DNA from: Oscillibacter sp.
GTDB taxonomy: Bacteria; Bacillota; Clostridia; Oscillospirales; Oscillospiraceae
DNA: 6,211 nucleotides
Direction: 5' to 3'
NCBI GenBank assembly: GCA_022796315.1
Contig: JAAWIL010000124.1
Coordinates: forward strand, 1 to 6,211
This document shows positions 1-6,116 of this stretch, in pieces (within the stretch, counting starts at the first letter, position 1; every line of letters starts with the position of its first letter). The notes under the pieces were generated by a model. The model had not been told where the DNA came from and searched no databases. It was given only the letters and a program-made list of their open reading frames with translations. The position numbers and the translations under genes are program-made.

Positions 1-120
1 TTTTCCGCCCTGACTGCGTTAAAAATCCTTGCCATCCGTCAGGATGCCTGCGGATTTTTGCCTTGCAGGGCAAAAAATCCACTCGCCAATCCATACACGG
101 CGAGATATTAAACAGGCTCT
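1..120 (-). repeat. Structured dispersed repeat, left copy (inverted relative to right end)
   Basis: Bases 26-120 match the reverse complement of 6117-6211 at 94 of 95 positions; the only difference is G100 against A6137. The match stops sharply at 120/121 and at 6117/6116, so one true boundary of the element is visible. The other boundary lies outside the window, because bases 1-25 continue beyond what the right copy shows. The copy folds into successive hairpins: 82-87 with 99-104 (CTCGCC/GGCGAG), 52-62 with 69-80 (GGATTTTTGCC against its complement with one extra A), and a short one around 32-47. No credible protein is encoded. It may be an intergenic repeat or a non-autonomous element, or the end of an insertion sequence lying outside; the sequence does not decide. 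Confidence 0.85.
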
Positions 121-221
121 AAAAAACACAGGGGATCACCCCCCCTCTTCGCCGTCACAGACAACAAAAGCGCCCTTTTGCGGCCCCCACCCAACCGCGC
201 TCCCGCAAATTCCAAACCCCG

Positions 222-251
222 GAAACGCCGCCATCCCTATGACGGCGTTTC
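222..251. other. Hairpin in the mtlD leader
   Basis: GAAACGCCG (222-230) and CGGCGTTTC (243-251) form a perfect 9-bp stem around a 12-base loop. No T-tract follows on the plus strand, so it is not a standard terminator for an upstream gene. It lies just before the cre site and 57 bases before the mtlD start, so it could be a leader structure or a protein-binding inverted repeat. Apart from this hairpin and the cre, I see no clear sigma-A promoter or other feature in 121-308. Confidence 0.45.
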
Positions 252-263
252 TCAGATCCCCAA

Positions 264-277
264 TGAAATCGTTTACC
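264..277 (+). promoter_or_regulatory. Catabolite-responsive element (cre) upstream of mtlD
   Basis: The bases TGAAATCGTTTACC match the CcpA operator consensus TGWAANCGNTNWCA at 13 of 14 positions; only the last base differs. CcpA with HPr-Ser-P binds such sites in Firmicutes and represses sugar-catabolism genes when a preferred sugar is present. The site ends 31 bases before the mtlD start codon, in the region where a promoter or early leader would lie, which suits repression. That mtlD serves a secondary carbon source supports the reading. CcpA itself is not in the window, and another LacI-family regulator could use a similar site. Confidence 0.65.
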
Positions 278-308
278 CTTCAAAAATCACAACTTTGAGG
301 AGGAAACT

Positions 309-1466
309 ATGAAACAGGCCATTCAAATCGGCGCCGGCAACATCGGCCGGGGCTTCATCGGCGCGCTGCTCAGCCAGGCGGGCTGGCACGTCACCTTCGC
401 GGACGTGGTGGAGCCCATCATTGAGGCCCTGAACCGCGACCACGGCTACACGGTCCACATCCTGGACAAGGACCCCGGCGAGATCGCCATCACCGGGGTG
501 GACGGCGTGATCTCCACCTCCCCGGACTTCGCCAAAAAGGTAGCGGAGTGCGACCTCATCACCACAGCGGTGGGGCCCAACGTGCTGCCCATCATCGCCA
601 AGTCCATCGCGGTTGGCATCCAGGCCCGGAAGGCCGCCGGAAACACCGCCCCCATGAACGTGGTCTGCTGCGAGAACGGCCTGCGGACCACCACCCGCCT
701 GAAGAAGGAGGTGGTCCAGCACCTCGGCCCGGAGGAGGCCGCCTTCCTGGAGGAGAACATCGGCTTCGCCGACTGCGCCGTGGACCGGATCTGCCCCAAG
801 CCCAGCTTTGACAACATCCTGGACGCGGCGGTGGAGCGGTACTGCGAGTGGGACGTGGAGACCGCCGCCTGGAAGGGCGAGCGCCCCGTCATCGACGGTC
901 TGACCTTCGCCGGCAACCTCATGGCCTACCTGGAGCGGAAGCTCTTCACCCTCAACAGCGGCCACGCCATCTGCGCCTACCTGGGCTATCTGAAGGGCTA
1001 CGCCACCATCCGGGACAGCATCGCGGACCCCGCCATCGGCGAGATCGTCCACGCCGCCATCTCCGAGAGCGGCGAGGGCCTCATCCGGGAGTTCGGCTTT
1101 GACCCGGAGGCCCACTACGCCTATGTGGAGAAGATCTTTGCCCGCTATCAGAACCCCTTCCTGGCCGACGAGGTCCTGCGGGTGGGCCGGGAGCCCATCC
1201 GGAAGCTGGAGCCCGGCGACCGGCTCATCAAGCCCCTGACCACCACCGCCTCCTATGGCCTGCCGGTGGATCACCTGCTCTTCGGCGCCGCCGCCGCTCT
1301 GCGCTTCGACTGCGCCGGGGACCCCCAGAGCGTGGAGCTCCAGGCAAAGCTCCGGGCCGAGGGCCCCGCCGCCGCCCTGGCGGCCTACAGCGGCCTGACG
1401 GCGGACCACCCGCTCTTTGGCCGGATTCTGGACATCTACCGGGCCCTGGGCGTTGTGGGGAAGTAA
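309..1466 (+). CDS. mtlD: Mannitol-1-phosphate 5-dehydrogenase
   Basis: This 385-residue cytoplasmic enzyme interconverts D-mannitol 1-phosphate and fructose 6-phosphate using NAD, feeding PTS-imported mannitol into glycolysis. The length matches the family (about 380-390). The N-terminal Rossmann motif GAGNIGRGF is at residues 8-16, and TTAVGPNVL follows near 85-93. The family signature ERKLFTLNSGH is at 209-219 and carries the catalytic Lys211 plus Asn216 and His219, residues typical of polyol-specific long-chain dehydrogenases. GDRLIKPL lies at 303-310. I recall close similarity along the whole length to E. coli MtlD. The start is supported by GAGGAGG at 297-303, five bases before the ATG. 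No PTS transporter (mtlA/mtlF) or regulator gene is visible; upstream genes would lie beyond the left repeat. A cre site at 264-277 suggests catabolite repression. The gene is intact and ends just before a strong terminator. Confidence 0.96.
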   Translation: MKQAIQIGAGNIGRGFIGALLSQAGWHVTFADVVEPIIEALNRDHGYTVHILDKDPGEIAITGVDGVISTSPDFAKKVAECDLITTAVGPNVLPIIAKSIAVGIQARKAAGNTAPMNVVCCENGLRTTTRLKKEVVQHLGPEEAAFLEENIGFADCAVDRICPKPSFDNILDAAVERYCEWDVETAAWKGERPVIDGLTFAGNLMAYLERKLFTLNSGHAICAYLGYLKGYATIRDSIADPAIGEIVHAAISESGEGLIREFGFDPEAHYAYVEKIFARYQNPFLADEVLRVGREPIRKLEPGDRLIKPLTTTASYGLPVDHLLFGAAAALRFDCAGDPQSVELQAKLRAEGPAAALAAYSGLTADHPLFGRILDIYRALGVVGK

Positions 1467-1483
1467 ACGTTTCGGTTTTTTGT

Positions 1484-1521
1484 AAAAAGGCCTGCGGACC
1501 ACTTGGTCCGCAGGCCTCTCT
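1484..1521. terminator. Bidirectional intrinsic terminator between mtlD and the convergent operon
   Basis: GGCCTGCGGACC (1489-1500) and GGTCCGCAGGCC (1505-1516) form a perfect 12-bp GC-rich stem, extended to 13 by A1488-T1517, with the loop ACTT. Read on the minus strand the stem is followed immediately by TTTTT and then more A/T, a textbook terminator for the ligase-like gene. On the plus strand the downstream run is TCTCTTT, a weaker but usable U-rich tail for mtlD, whose stop codon is only 17 bases before 1484. Confidence 0.9.
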
Positions 1522-1528
1522 TTGCGCT

Positions 1529-1599
1529 TTTCGGGCTCCGCCCGGACCCGCCAGGGCTCTGCCCTGGACCCGCCGCCCTTTGAAAAGGGCGGCCCGAAA
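1529..1599. repeat. Cloverleaf-like GC-rich intergenic repeat
   Basis: An outer stem pairs TTTCGGGC (1529-1536) with GCCCGAAA (1592-1599). Inside it are CCAGGGC (1551-1557) with GCCCTGG (1561-1567), and GCCGCCCTT (1572-1580) with AAGGGCGGC (1585-1593), which overlaps the outer stem by two bases. An alternative small hairpin pairs 1532-1536 with 1540-1544. From memory, units of this style are common between genes in GC-rich Clostridia. It lies between the terminator and the stop codon of the ligase-like gene, so it would be transcribed as the 3' end of that mRNA. It could stabilise the transcript or simply be a dispersed repeat. There is no open frame of interest. Confidence 0.65.
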
Positions 1600-1613
1600 C
1601 TTTTTCCGGGCTC

Positions 1614-3137
1614 CTATTCAGCTGCCTGCTCCATCCGGCACACCTTCACCGCCGCCAGGGCCACGGCGAAGACGAACCAGAAGATGCACATCACCCGGGG
1701 ATAGTTCCACAGGTAATCCGCCAGGCCGCAGACCATGGTGCCGCACAGGGCAGCCGCCGCCCCGCAGCCAATCGTCCGGGCCGGGGAGGGGTTCGTGTGG
1801 CGGACCGCGTGGGCCGTCCGCTTGATGTTCCACAGCATGGCCGACACGAAGGACACCACGCCCAGGAGCCCCACCTCAATCCAGACCTCCATGTAAAAAT
1901 TGTGGGAGTGGACATAGGGGAAGTCGGCGTGATAGAGATTCCAGTCGGCGATATACAGCTTCGGCGCGGCGGTGCCCAGGCCCGCCCCTCGGATGGGCCG
2001 GCTGCGAATCACCTCCAGGGCCGCCTGATACAGGGGGATGCGGCTGGCGGTGGAGGAGTCCGTGGGATTAAAGATCGTCAGAATCCGGTTCCAGATGGTG
2101 GCAGGCAGCAGGGGCAGCGCCAGGCAGCACAGCACCGCGAACAGCGGAACCAGCTTCGGCTTCCACAAAAACACGAACACCGCCATGGCGCAGGCGAAGC
2201 CCACCCAGGTGGCCCGGGAGTAGGTCATGCCCAGGGCCATCACCCCCACCGCCAGGACGCCGCAGGCCAGCACCTTGCCGGTCAAGCGCCTGGAGCAGAG
2301 GATCAGCGCGATCACCAGGGGCAGCAGGAGCAGCAGCACCTCCGCAAAGGTGTTGGCATTGTCAAAGATGGAGACCACCCGCCCCGGCATCCCGGCGTTC
2401 AGCTTCAGGTCCACCGTGGAGGAGCTGACCTCCACGCCCTGCACCCGCTGAAGAACGCCATAGGCGCCGGACACCGCCACGCACACCGCCCCTCCGGCGG
2501 CCAGGCGCTTCAGATCCTCCCCGGACCGGACGGCGCTGACCGTCACCAGCACGCAGAGGGCGGCGGAGATGTGGTAGAACAAAAACCGCAGGGACAGCGA
2601 CGGCGCATAGGACATCAGCACCCCCAGGAACATGGCCCCGAAGAGAACCAGGGGGTAAAACCCGATGTTCGCCACGTCCAGCCGCAGCTCCCGGCGGCGC
2701 ATGGCCCCGGCGTGGAACAGCACCGTCAGGGCGGCGAACAGCATCAGGCTGTAGGCGTTGTTCCAATACTCATAGGGAATGGACCACAGCAGCAGGATCA
2801 CCCAGGACTGGGCCACGGCGGTCTCCTCTCCCAGGGAGAACGCCAGCCGGGCAAAGACGCTGTCCTCAAAGGTCAGCGGCAGGGCCCGGTACAGCCGGTG
2901 GAGCAGGTTCCCCGGCAGGTTGATGAGCCAGGTGAAGGTCCGGCAGGCCGCGCTCTGGGGCCAGGACCGGGCCACCGCCCCCTCCCGGCAGAGGACCGCC
3001 AGCACGCGGCTGGTGTCAATCTGGCGGGTACACCACCGGCCGGCTCCGGCCAGCAGACGGTGGAGGAGGCTTTGGTCATAGACGGCCAGCAGGGCCGTCC
3101 AGAGCTGAAAGAGACAGCTCTCACGGAGCAGGGTCAT
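1614..3137 (-). CDS. O-antigen ligase / Wzy-type polymerase family membrane protein
   Basis: This 507-residue polytopic membrane protein has about ten to twelve hydrophobic segments between residues 110 and 500. Features typical of the WaaL/Wzy superfamily are FDNANTFAEVL near 258-268, YSRATWVGF at 305-313, and RGAGLGT near 383-389. They precede a long extracytoplasmic-type loop ending in HSHNFYMEVWIEVGLLG, with His410 and His412. Family members transfer or polymerise undecaprenyl-linked glycans outside the membrane; in a Gram-positive the product would be a wall or capsular glycan. The exact substrate cannot be told. The open frame runs upstream to 3473 but overlaps the glycosyltransferase gene there. 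The ATG at 3135-3137 is preferred because GAGGA (3144-3148) sits six bases before it; the alternative ATG at 3159-3161 lacks one. The first 100 residues are only moderately hydrophobic and not typical of the core family. The gene follows the glycosyltransferase after 83 bases and probably shares its transcript. Confidence 0.87.
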   Translation of the reverse strand: MTLLRESCLFQLWTALLAVYDQSLLHRLLAGAGRWCTRQIDTSRVLAVLCREGAVARSWPQSAACRTFTWLINLPGNLLHRLYRALPLTFEDSVFARLAFSLGEETAVAQSWVILLLWSIPYEYWNNAYSLMLFAALTVLFHAGAMRRRELRLDVANIGFYPLVLFGAMFLGVLMSYAPSLSLRFLFYHISAALCVLVTVSAVRSGEDLKRLAAGGAVCVAVSGAYGVLQRVQGVEVSSSTVDLKLNAGMPGRVVSIFDNANTFAEVLLLLLPLVIALILCSRRLTGKVLACGVLAVGVMALGMTYSRATWVGFACAMAVFVFLWKPKLVPLFAVLCCLALPLLPATIWNRILTIFNPTDSSTASRIPLYQAALEVIRSRPIRGAGLGTAAPKLYIADWNLYHADFPYVHSHNFYMEVWIEVGLLGVVSFVSAMLWNIKRTAHAVRHTNPSPARTIGCGAAAALCGTMVCGLADYLWNYPRVMCIFWFVFAVALAAVKVCRMEQAAE

Positions 3138-3220
3138 TGTATTTCCTCGTTTCTTTCCCATCGGAGGGGAGCGCTTGTCCGTCCCACGGACCGCCCCTCT
3201 CCCGACTGACGCTGCGGGAC

Positions 3221-4237
3221 TCAGATCCGGTTCTTCAGCCGGTACATCTGGGTCAGGGTGAAGAAGTGCCCGCCCCTTACCAGCCGGGCCACCATCTGCT
3301 TGTTGGGGCTCATGCCCTCCGGGTTCAGATTCGCGATGGCCTGGGCCATGTCCGGCCGGCGGCACAGCTCCCGCACCGCCTTCTGGCGCTGCCGGATGGT
3401 CTTGCCGTTCCCCCCGGCGTACTCGTTGCCGATGGCGATCAGCAGGCCCGCCCAGTTGGTATTCTCCCGCCACTGGGGACGGGCCTCCTCCAGGCCGTGC
3501 TTCTTCACCAGGGCCTCCTTCCGCTCCATGAAGCGGTCAAAGACCTTCTGAAAATCCCGCATATACTTGTGGGTAGCGGAGGAGGGATTCAGGAAGTAGC
3601 GGTAGAGGGGCTGTTCCGTCACCGCAAGCTTTTGGGCGTGGCAGAAATACTCCATCAAAAAGAGCTCGTCCTCCAGATAGGCCCCCTCGAAGGTGATCTT
3701 CGCGGACCGGAGGATCTCCGTGGAGAAGAGGTAGCGCCAGATGAAGCCGTTGAACACTGGCATCCGCAGCCGCTCCCCCAGCAGGGGGTAGACGATCCCC
3801 TCCAGAATCCCCTGGCGCTCGTACACTCCGGCGGGCAGCAGCAGTTCCACGGACTTCCCGCCGCCGGGGGCCAGGTTCAGATGGGCGCAGCCCGCCGTGT
3901 CCGCCCCGGACTGCTCCCGCAGGCACCACAGAGTCTCCAGGGCCCGGAACTCCAGACGGTCATCCACGTCCAAAAAGGCGGTGCAGGTCCCCTTGGCCTC
4001 CCGGAGCCCCGTGTTCCGGGCCTCGCTGACGCCGGCGTTCTTCCGCTTGTGGAACACCCGGACGCGGCTGTCCTCCGCCGCGCATTCGTCGCAGAGGGCG
4101 GGGGAGCCGTCGGTGCAGCCGTCGTCAATCAGCAGCAGCTCCCAGTCGGAAAAGGTCTGCTTCATCACGCTCTCCACGCATTTTTTCAGGTAGGCCTCCG
4201 CCTGGTAGACGGGGACAATCACAGAGATGCTGGGCAT
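3221..4237 (-). CDS. Family 2 glycosyltransferase (GT-A fold)
   Basis: This 338-residue protein begins with the GT2 signature: SVIVPVYQAEAYLKKCVES at residues 5-23, the nucleotide-binding IDDGCTDGS near 37-45, NAGVSEARNTGL at 68-79, and FLDVDD at 88-93. The DVD (90-92) is the metal/nucleotide-sugar DXD motif. The enzyme probably adds a sugar from a nucleotide donor to a lipid-linked or growing surface polysaccharide at the cytoplasmic face. Donor and acceptor cannot be read from sequence. The C-terminal third (about 200-338) is the variable acceptor region; I see no transmembrane anchor. The start is well supported by GAGGAGGG shortly upstream of the ATG (within 4241-4251). The gene lies 66 bases after coaBC and 83 before the ligase-like gene, same strand, which supports a joint role with the latter in surface glycan assembly. 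Confidence 0.92.
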   Translation of the reverse strand: MPSISVIVPVYQAEAYLKKCVESVMKQTFSDWELLLIDDGCTDGSPALCDECAAEDSRVRVFHKRKNAGVSEARNTGLREAKGTCTAFLDVDDRLEFRALETLWCLREQSGADTAGCAHLNLAPGGGKSVELLLPAGVYERQGILEGIVYPLLGERLRMPVFNGFIWRYLFSTEILRSAKITFEGAYLEDELFLMEYFCHAQKLAVTEQPLYRYFLNPSSATHKYMRDFQKVFDRFMERKEALVKKHGLEEARPQWRENTNWAGLLIAIGNEYAGGNGKTIRQRQKAVRELCRRPDMAQAIANLNPEGMSPNKQMVARLVRGGHFFTLTQMYRLKNRI

Positions 4238-4255
4238 GCGATCCCTCCTCAGTTT

Positions 4256-4276
4256 CCGCCTGCCGGCGCAGGGCGG
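4256..4276. other. Hairpin between coaBC and the glycosyltransferase gene
   Basis: CCTGC (4259-4263) pairs with GCAGG (4268-4272) around the loop CGGC. The stem extends by three more pairs (4256-4258 with 4274-4276) across a bulged G4273. On the minus strand no T-tract follows, so it does not look like a terminator. It could be an mRNA stability or processing element that uncouples coaBC from the downstream genes. Support is structural only. Confidence 0.3.
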
Positions 4277-4303
4277 TATGGTTATGATGCCGTTTCCGGC
4301 CGG

Positions 4304-5509
4304 TCAGGGCCGTCCCTCCGCCAGCAGGGCCAGGGCCCGGTCCAGGATGCGGGAGGCGGCCTCCTCCTTGCTCAGGAGGGGCAGGTCCTCGTTCCCGGCG
4401 GCGGTGATGAGGGTCAGCACGTTGGTGTCGGTGCCAAAGCCCGCGCCCTCCACCTTCAAATTGTTGGCGCAGATCATGTCCACATTTTTCTTGGTCAGCT
4501 TCGCCCGGCTGTTCTCCAGCAGGTCCCGGGTCTCCATGGAGAACCCGCAGATCACCTGCCCCGGGCGGCGGTGATCTCCCAGATACTGCAAAATATCCTG
4601 GGTGCGTTTCAGCGGAATCGCCAGATCGCCGTCCTTCTTCTTCACCTTGTCGCCGCTGTAGTCGGCGGGGGTGTAGTCCGCCACGGCGGCGGCCTTGAAG
4701 ATGAGGTCCGCCCCCTGACTGCGGGCGGTGACCGCCTCGAACATATCCTGGGCGGTGACGATGGGCACCACCTCCACAAAGGGCGGCGGCTCCTGGGCCA
4801 TGGGGCCGGCGACCAGGGTCACCTCCGCTCCCCGGAGCATGGCCATCCGGGCGAGGGCACAGCCCATCTTCCCGGTGGAGTGGTTGGTGAGATACCGCAC
4901 CGGGTCCAGGGGCTCCTGGGTGGGACCGGCGGTGACCAGCACCCGCTTCCCCGCCAGGTCGTGGGGCAGCGCCGCGGCGCGCAGAATGTGCTGGACCAGC
5001 TGCTCCGGCTCCGGCATCTTGCCGGGGCCCACGGCTCCGCAGGCCAGGCGCCCGCTGGCGGGGGCGATGACCTCCCAGCCATAGCGGCGGAGGGTCTCCA
5101 GGTTGTCCTGGGTCACGGGGTTTTCGTACATATGGGTGTTCATGGCCGGGGCGATGAGCTTCGGGCCGCCGCAGGCCAGCACGGTGGTGGTGAGCATATC
5201 GTCCGCCAGTCCGTGGGCCAGCTTGGCGCAGACGTTGGCGGTAGCCGGGGCGATCAGCACCAGATCCGTGCGGTCCGCCAGGGCGATGTGCTCCACCTGA
5301 TGCGGAAAGTTGCGGTCAAAGGTGTCCACCATGGTCCGCCGGCCGGTGAGCTGCTCGAAGGTCAGCGGCGCGATGAACTTGGCGGCGTGCTCCGTCATGA
5401 CGACCTCCACAGCGGCGTGGAGCTTCACCAGGGCGGAGGCGAGATAGGCGGCCTTGTAGGCGGCGATGCCGCCGGTGACCCCCAGAAGAATCGTTTTTCC
5501 CTGCAGCAT
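4304..5509 (-). CDS. coaBC: Bifunctional phosphopantothenoylcysteine decarboxylase / phosphopantothenate-cysteine ligase
   Basis: This 401-residue flavoprotein carries out two steps of coenzyme A synthesis. CoaB joins 4'-phosphopantothenate to cysteine using CTP; CoaC decarboxylates the product to 4'-phosphopantetheine. The N-terminal CoaC half (about 1-185) has the FMN-binding start LLGVTGGIAAYKAAYL, the catalytic His74 in VEHIALAD, PAMN at 121-124, and the flap Cys157 in SGRLACGAVGPGKM. The CoaB half (about 188-401) has TAGPTQEPLDPVRYLTNHST with Asn209, KAAAVADY at 272-279, and the lysine cluster KVKKKD near 288-293. Length matches the family (about 400). The frame is open back to 5590, but the ATG at 5507-5509 is chosen: it aligns with family N-termini and has AGGAGG (5519-5524) nine bases upstream. 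A strong promoter precedes it. Every key residue I know of is present, so it should be functional. Confidence 0.96.
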   Translation of the reverse strand: MLQGKTILLGVTGGIAAYKAAYLASALVKLHAAVEVVMTEHAAKFIAPLTFEQLTGRRTMVDTFDRNFPHQVEHIALADRTDLVLIAPATANVCAKLAHGLADDMLTTTVLACGGPKLIAPAMNTHMYENPVTQDNLETLRRYGWEVIAPASGRLACGAVGPGKMPEPEQLVQHILRAAALPHDLAGKRVLVTAGPTQEPLDPVRYLTNHSTGKMGCALARMAMLRGAEVTLVAGPMAQEPPPFVEVVPIVTAQDMFEAVTARSQGADLIFKAAAVADYTPADYSGDKVKKKDGDLAIPLKRTQDILQYLGDHRRPGQVICGFSMETRDLLENSRAKLTKKNVDMICANNLKVEGAGFGTDTNVLTLITAAGNEDLPLLSKEEAASRILDRALALLAEGRP

Positions 5510-5539
5510 AGGCAAAGTCCTCCTTTGCGTGTTCTTCTT

Positions 5540-5568
5540 ATTATACCGGGCTTTGTCCCGGGTGTAAA
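5540..5568 (-). promoter_or_regulatory. Sigma-A type promoter for coaBC and the downstream genes
   Basis: On the minus strand, a -35 box TTTACA (5563-5568, one mismatch from TTGACA) and a perfect -10 box TATAAT (5540-5545) are separated by 17 bases. Transcription should start near 5533, leaving a leader of about 24 bases before the coaBC ATG. The spacer holds an inverted repeat CCGGG/CCCGG (5546-5550 and 5557-5561), a possible operator position. It is the best promoter match I noticed in the window. Confidence 0.85.
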
Positions 5569-5607
5569 GCGGGAGAGGGGATTTTTTCAAAAGGTCTTTT
5601 CCGAAAA

Positions 5608-5814
5608 GGGGCGGCGCTTACGCGCCGCCCCAGGCTGTCGAAAAAGTATTTTCGACAGCCTGAGCAAGTTTTCAGCACTTTAAAAAAGTTCTGAAAACTT
5701 ATGATTTAAATGGCGCAGGGAACCCTTCCTGGGTTCCCCGCACACACCCCTCCTTCCCGTCAAAGGAATTTCCCCCGTTTTTCGACAAACTGGGGCGGCG
5801 CTTACGCGCCGCCC
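5608..5814. repeat. Nested inverted-repeat element upstream of coaBC
   Basis: The ends are imperfect inverted copies: 5609-5645 against the reverse complement of 5778-5814 agree at 33 of 37 bases. Each end is itself a hairpin: GGGGCGGCGC/GCGCCGCCCC (5608-5617, 5622-5631), and GGGCGGCGC/GCGCCGCCC (5793-5801, 5806-5814), both with the loop TTAC. Inside are a 14-bp stem (5631-5644 with 5649-5662), a 10-bp stem (5666-5675 with 5691-5700) extended after a mismatch by 5677-5681 with 5685-5689, and an 8-bp stem (5718-5738). No protein is apparent. Read on the minus strand, the left-end stem is followed by TTTT (5604-5607), so it may also terminate transcription from the small gene at 5802-6107 before it reaches the coaBC promoter. 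Origin as a miniature mobile element is possible but unproven. Confidence 0.7.
5718..5738. other. Perfect hairpin inside the inverted-repeat element
   Basis: GGGAACCC (5718-5725) and GGGTTCCC (5731-5738) form an 8-bp stem with the loop TTCCT. Flanking GCG (5714-5716, offset by a two-base bulge) and CGC (5739-5741) can extend it. It sits at the centre of the block spanning 5608-5814. No T-tract follows on either strand, so it is a structural part of the repeat rather than a terminator. Confidence 0.5.
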
Positions 5815-6107
5815 GCCTGCTCGCTCTCCATCTGTTTCCGGATGGCGCTCAGCTCCTCCTCCGGCACCGGCACCGGCACAATCTCCAGCAGGTTATTTTT
5901 GATGGCGGGGGCAAAGGCCTCCTGGAGCCGGACAATTCCCCGGGCGCAGTCGCTCCGGCCGCTGCGGCCCTGCCAGTAGGAATCCGGCAGCTCCGGCAGC
6001 AGCAAAATCACCTTGGCCTGGACATGGTTCGCCCGGCCATAGTAGTAGACCTTTGACAGCATATGGTACAGCGTGTAGAGCGTCACCGATGAGATGACAA
6101 ACTCCAC
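5802..6107 (-). CDS. Hypothetical protein, probably the C-terminal remnant of a truncated gene
   Basis: I do not recognise this 101-residue product. Codon use shows the strong third-position G/C bias of the intact genes, so it is, or recently was, coding. The best start is GTG (6105-6107) with GAGG five bases upstream. However, the frame is open to 6125 and meets a TAA at 6126-6128 inside the right-hand repeat, whose edge (6117) is only nine bases from the GTG. The first residues (VEFVISSVTLYTLYHM) read like the middle of a folded domain. Later parts are a hydrophobic VILLLPELP stretch near 32-40, one cysteine in a Ser/Arg-rich segment, a VPVPVPEEE linker near 77-85 and a short charged helix to the end. 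The last codons and the TAA stop (5802-5804) lie inside a hairpin of the adjoining repeat. There is no signal peptide or clear membrane helix. A genuine small protein starting at the GTG remains possible. Confidence 0.55.
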   Translation of the reverse strand: MEFVISSVTLYTLYHMLSKVYYYGRANHVQAKVILLLPELPDSYWQGRSGRSDCARGIVRLQEAFAPAIKNNLLEIVPVPVPEEELSAIRKQMESEQAGGA

Positions 6108-6116
6108 CCGGACCTC

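Noticed and set aside
29..298. 89-codon open frame at the left end
   Set aside because: It runs through the non-coding repeat and leader, has no ribosome binding site or protein-like composition, and ends just before the mtlD binding site.
273..1502. 409-codon open frame on the minus strand opposite mtlD
   Set aside because: MtlD on the plus strand is unmistakable and fully explains this region; the antisense product is Gly/Val/Asp-rich with no motifs.
3165..3198. Possible hairpin between the glycosyltransferase and ligase-like genes
   Set aside because: Two 5-bp stems (3177-3181 with 3187-3191, and 3165-3169 with 3194-3198) are weak, are separated by uneven internal loops and have no T-tract; this is compatible with chance in GC-rich DNA.
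1797..3209. 470-codon open frame on the plus strand opposite the ligase-like gene
   Set aside because: It has a low-complexity Gly/Gln/His/Arg composition with no motifs, and is the mirror of the membrane protein's codon bias.
3138..3473. Upstream extension of the ligase-like reading frame by 112 codons
   Set aside because: It overlaps the last 84 codons of the glycosyltransferase and has non-membrane shadow composition. A good ribosome binding site precedes the ATG at 3135-3137 instead.
5510..5590. Upstream extension of coaBC by 27 codons
   Set aside because: It would translate through the -10 and -35 boxes and the ribosome binding site; the family N-terminus matches the start at 5509.
3137..5683. 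848-codon open frame on the plus strand across the glycosyltransferase and coaBC genes
   Set aside because: It is antisense to two well-identified genes, rich in Gly, His, Gln, Pro and Leu with no domain signature, and lacks a ribosome binding site. Long antisense frames are expected in GC-rich genes with biased third positions.
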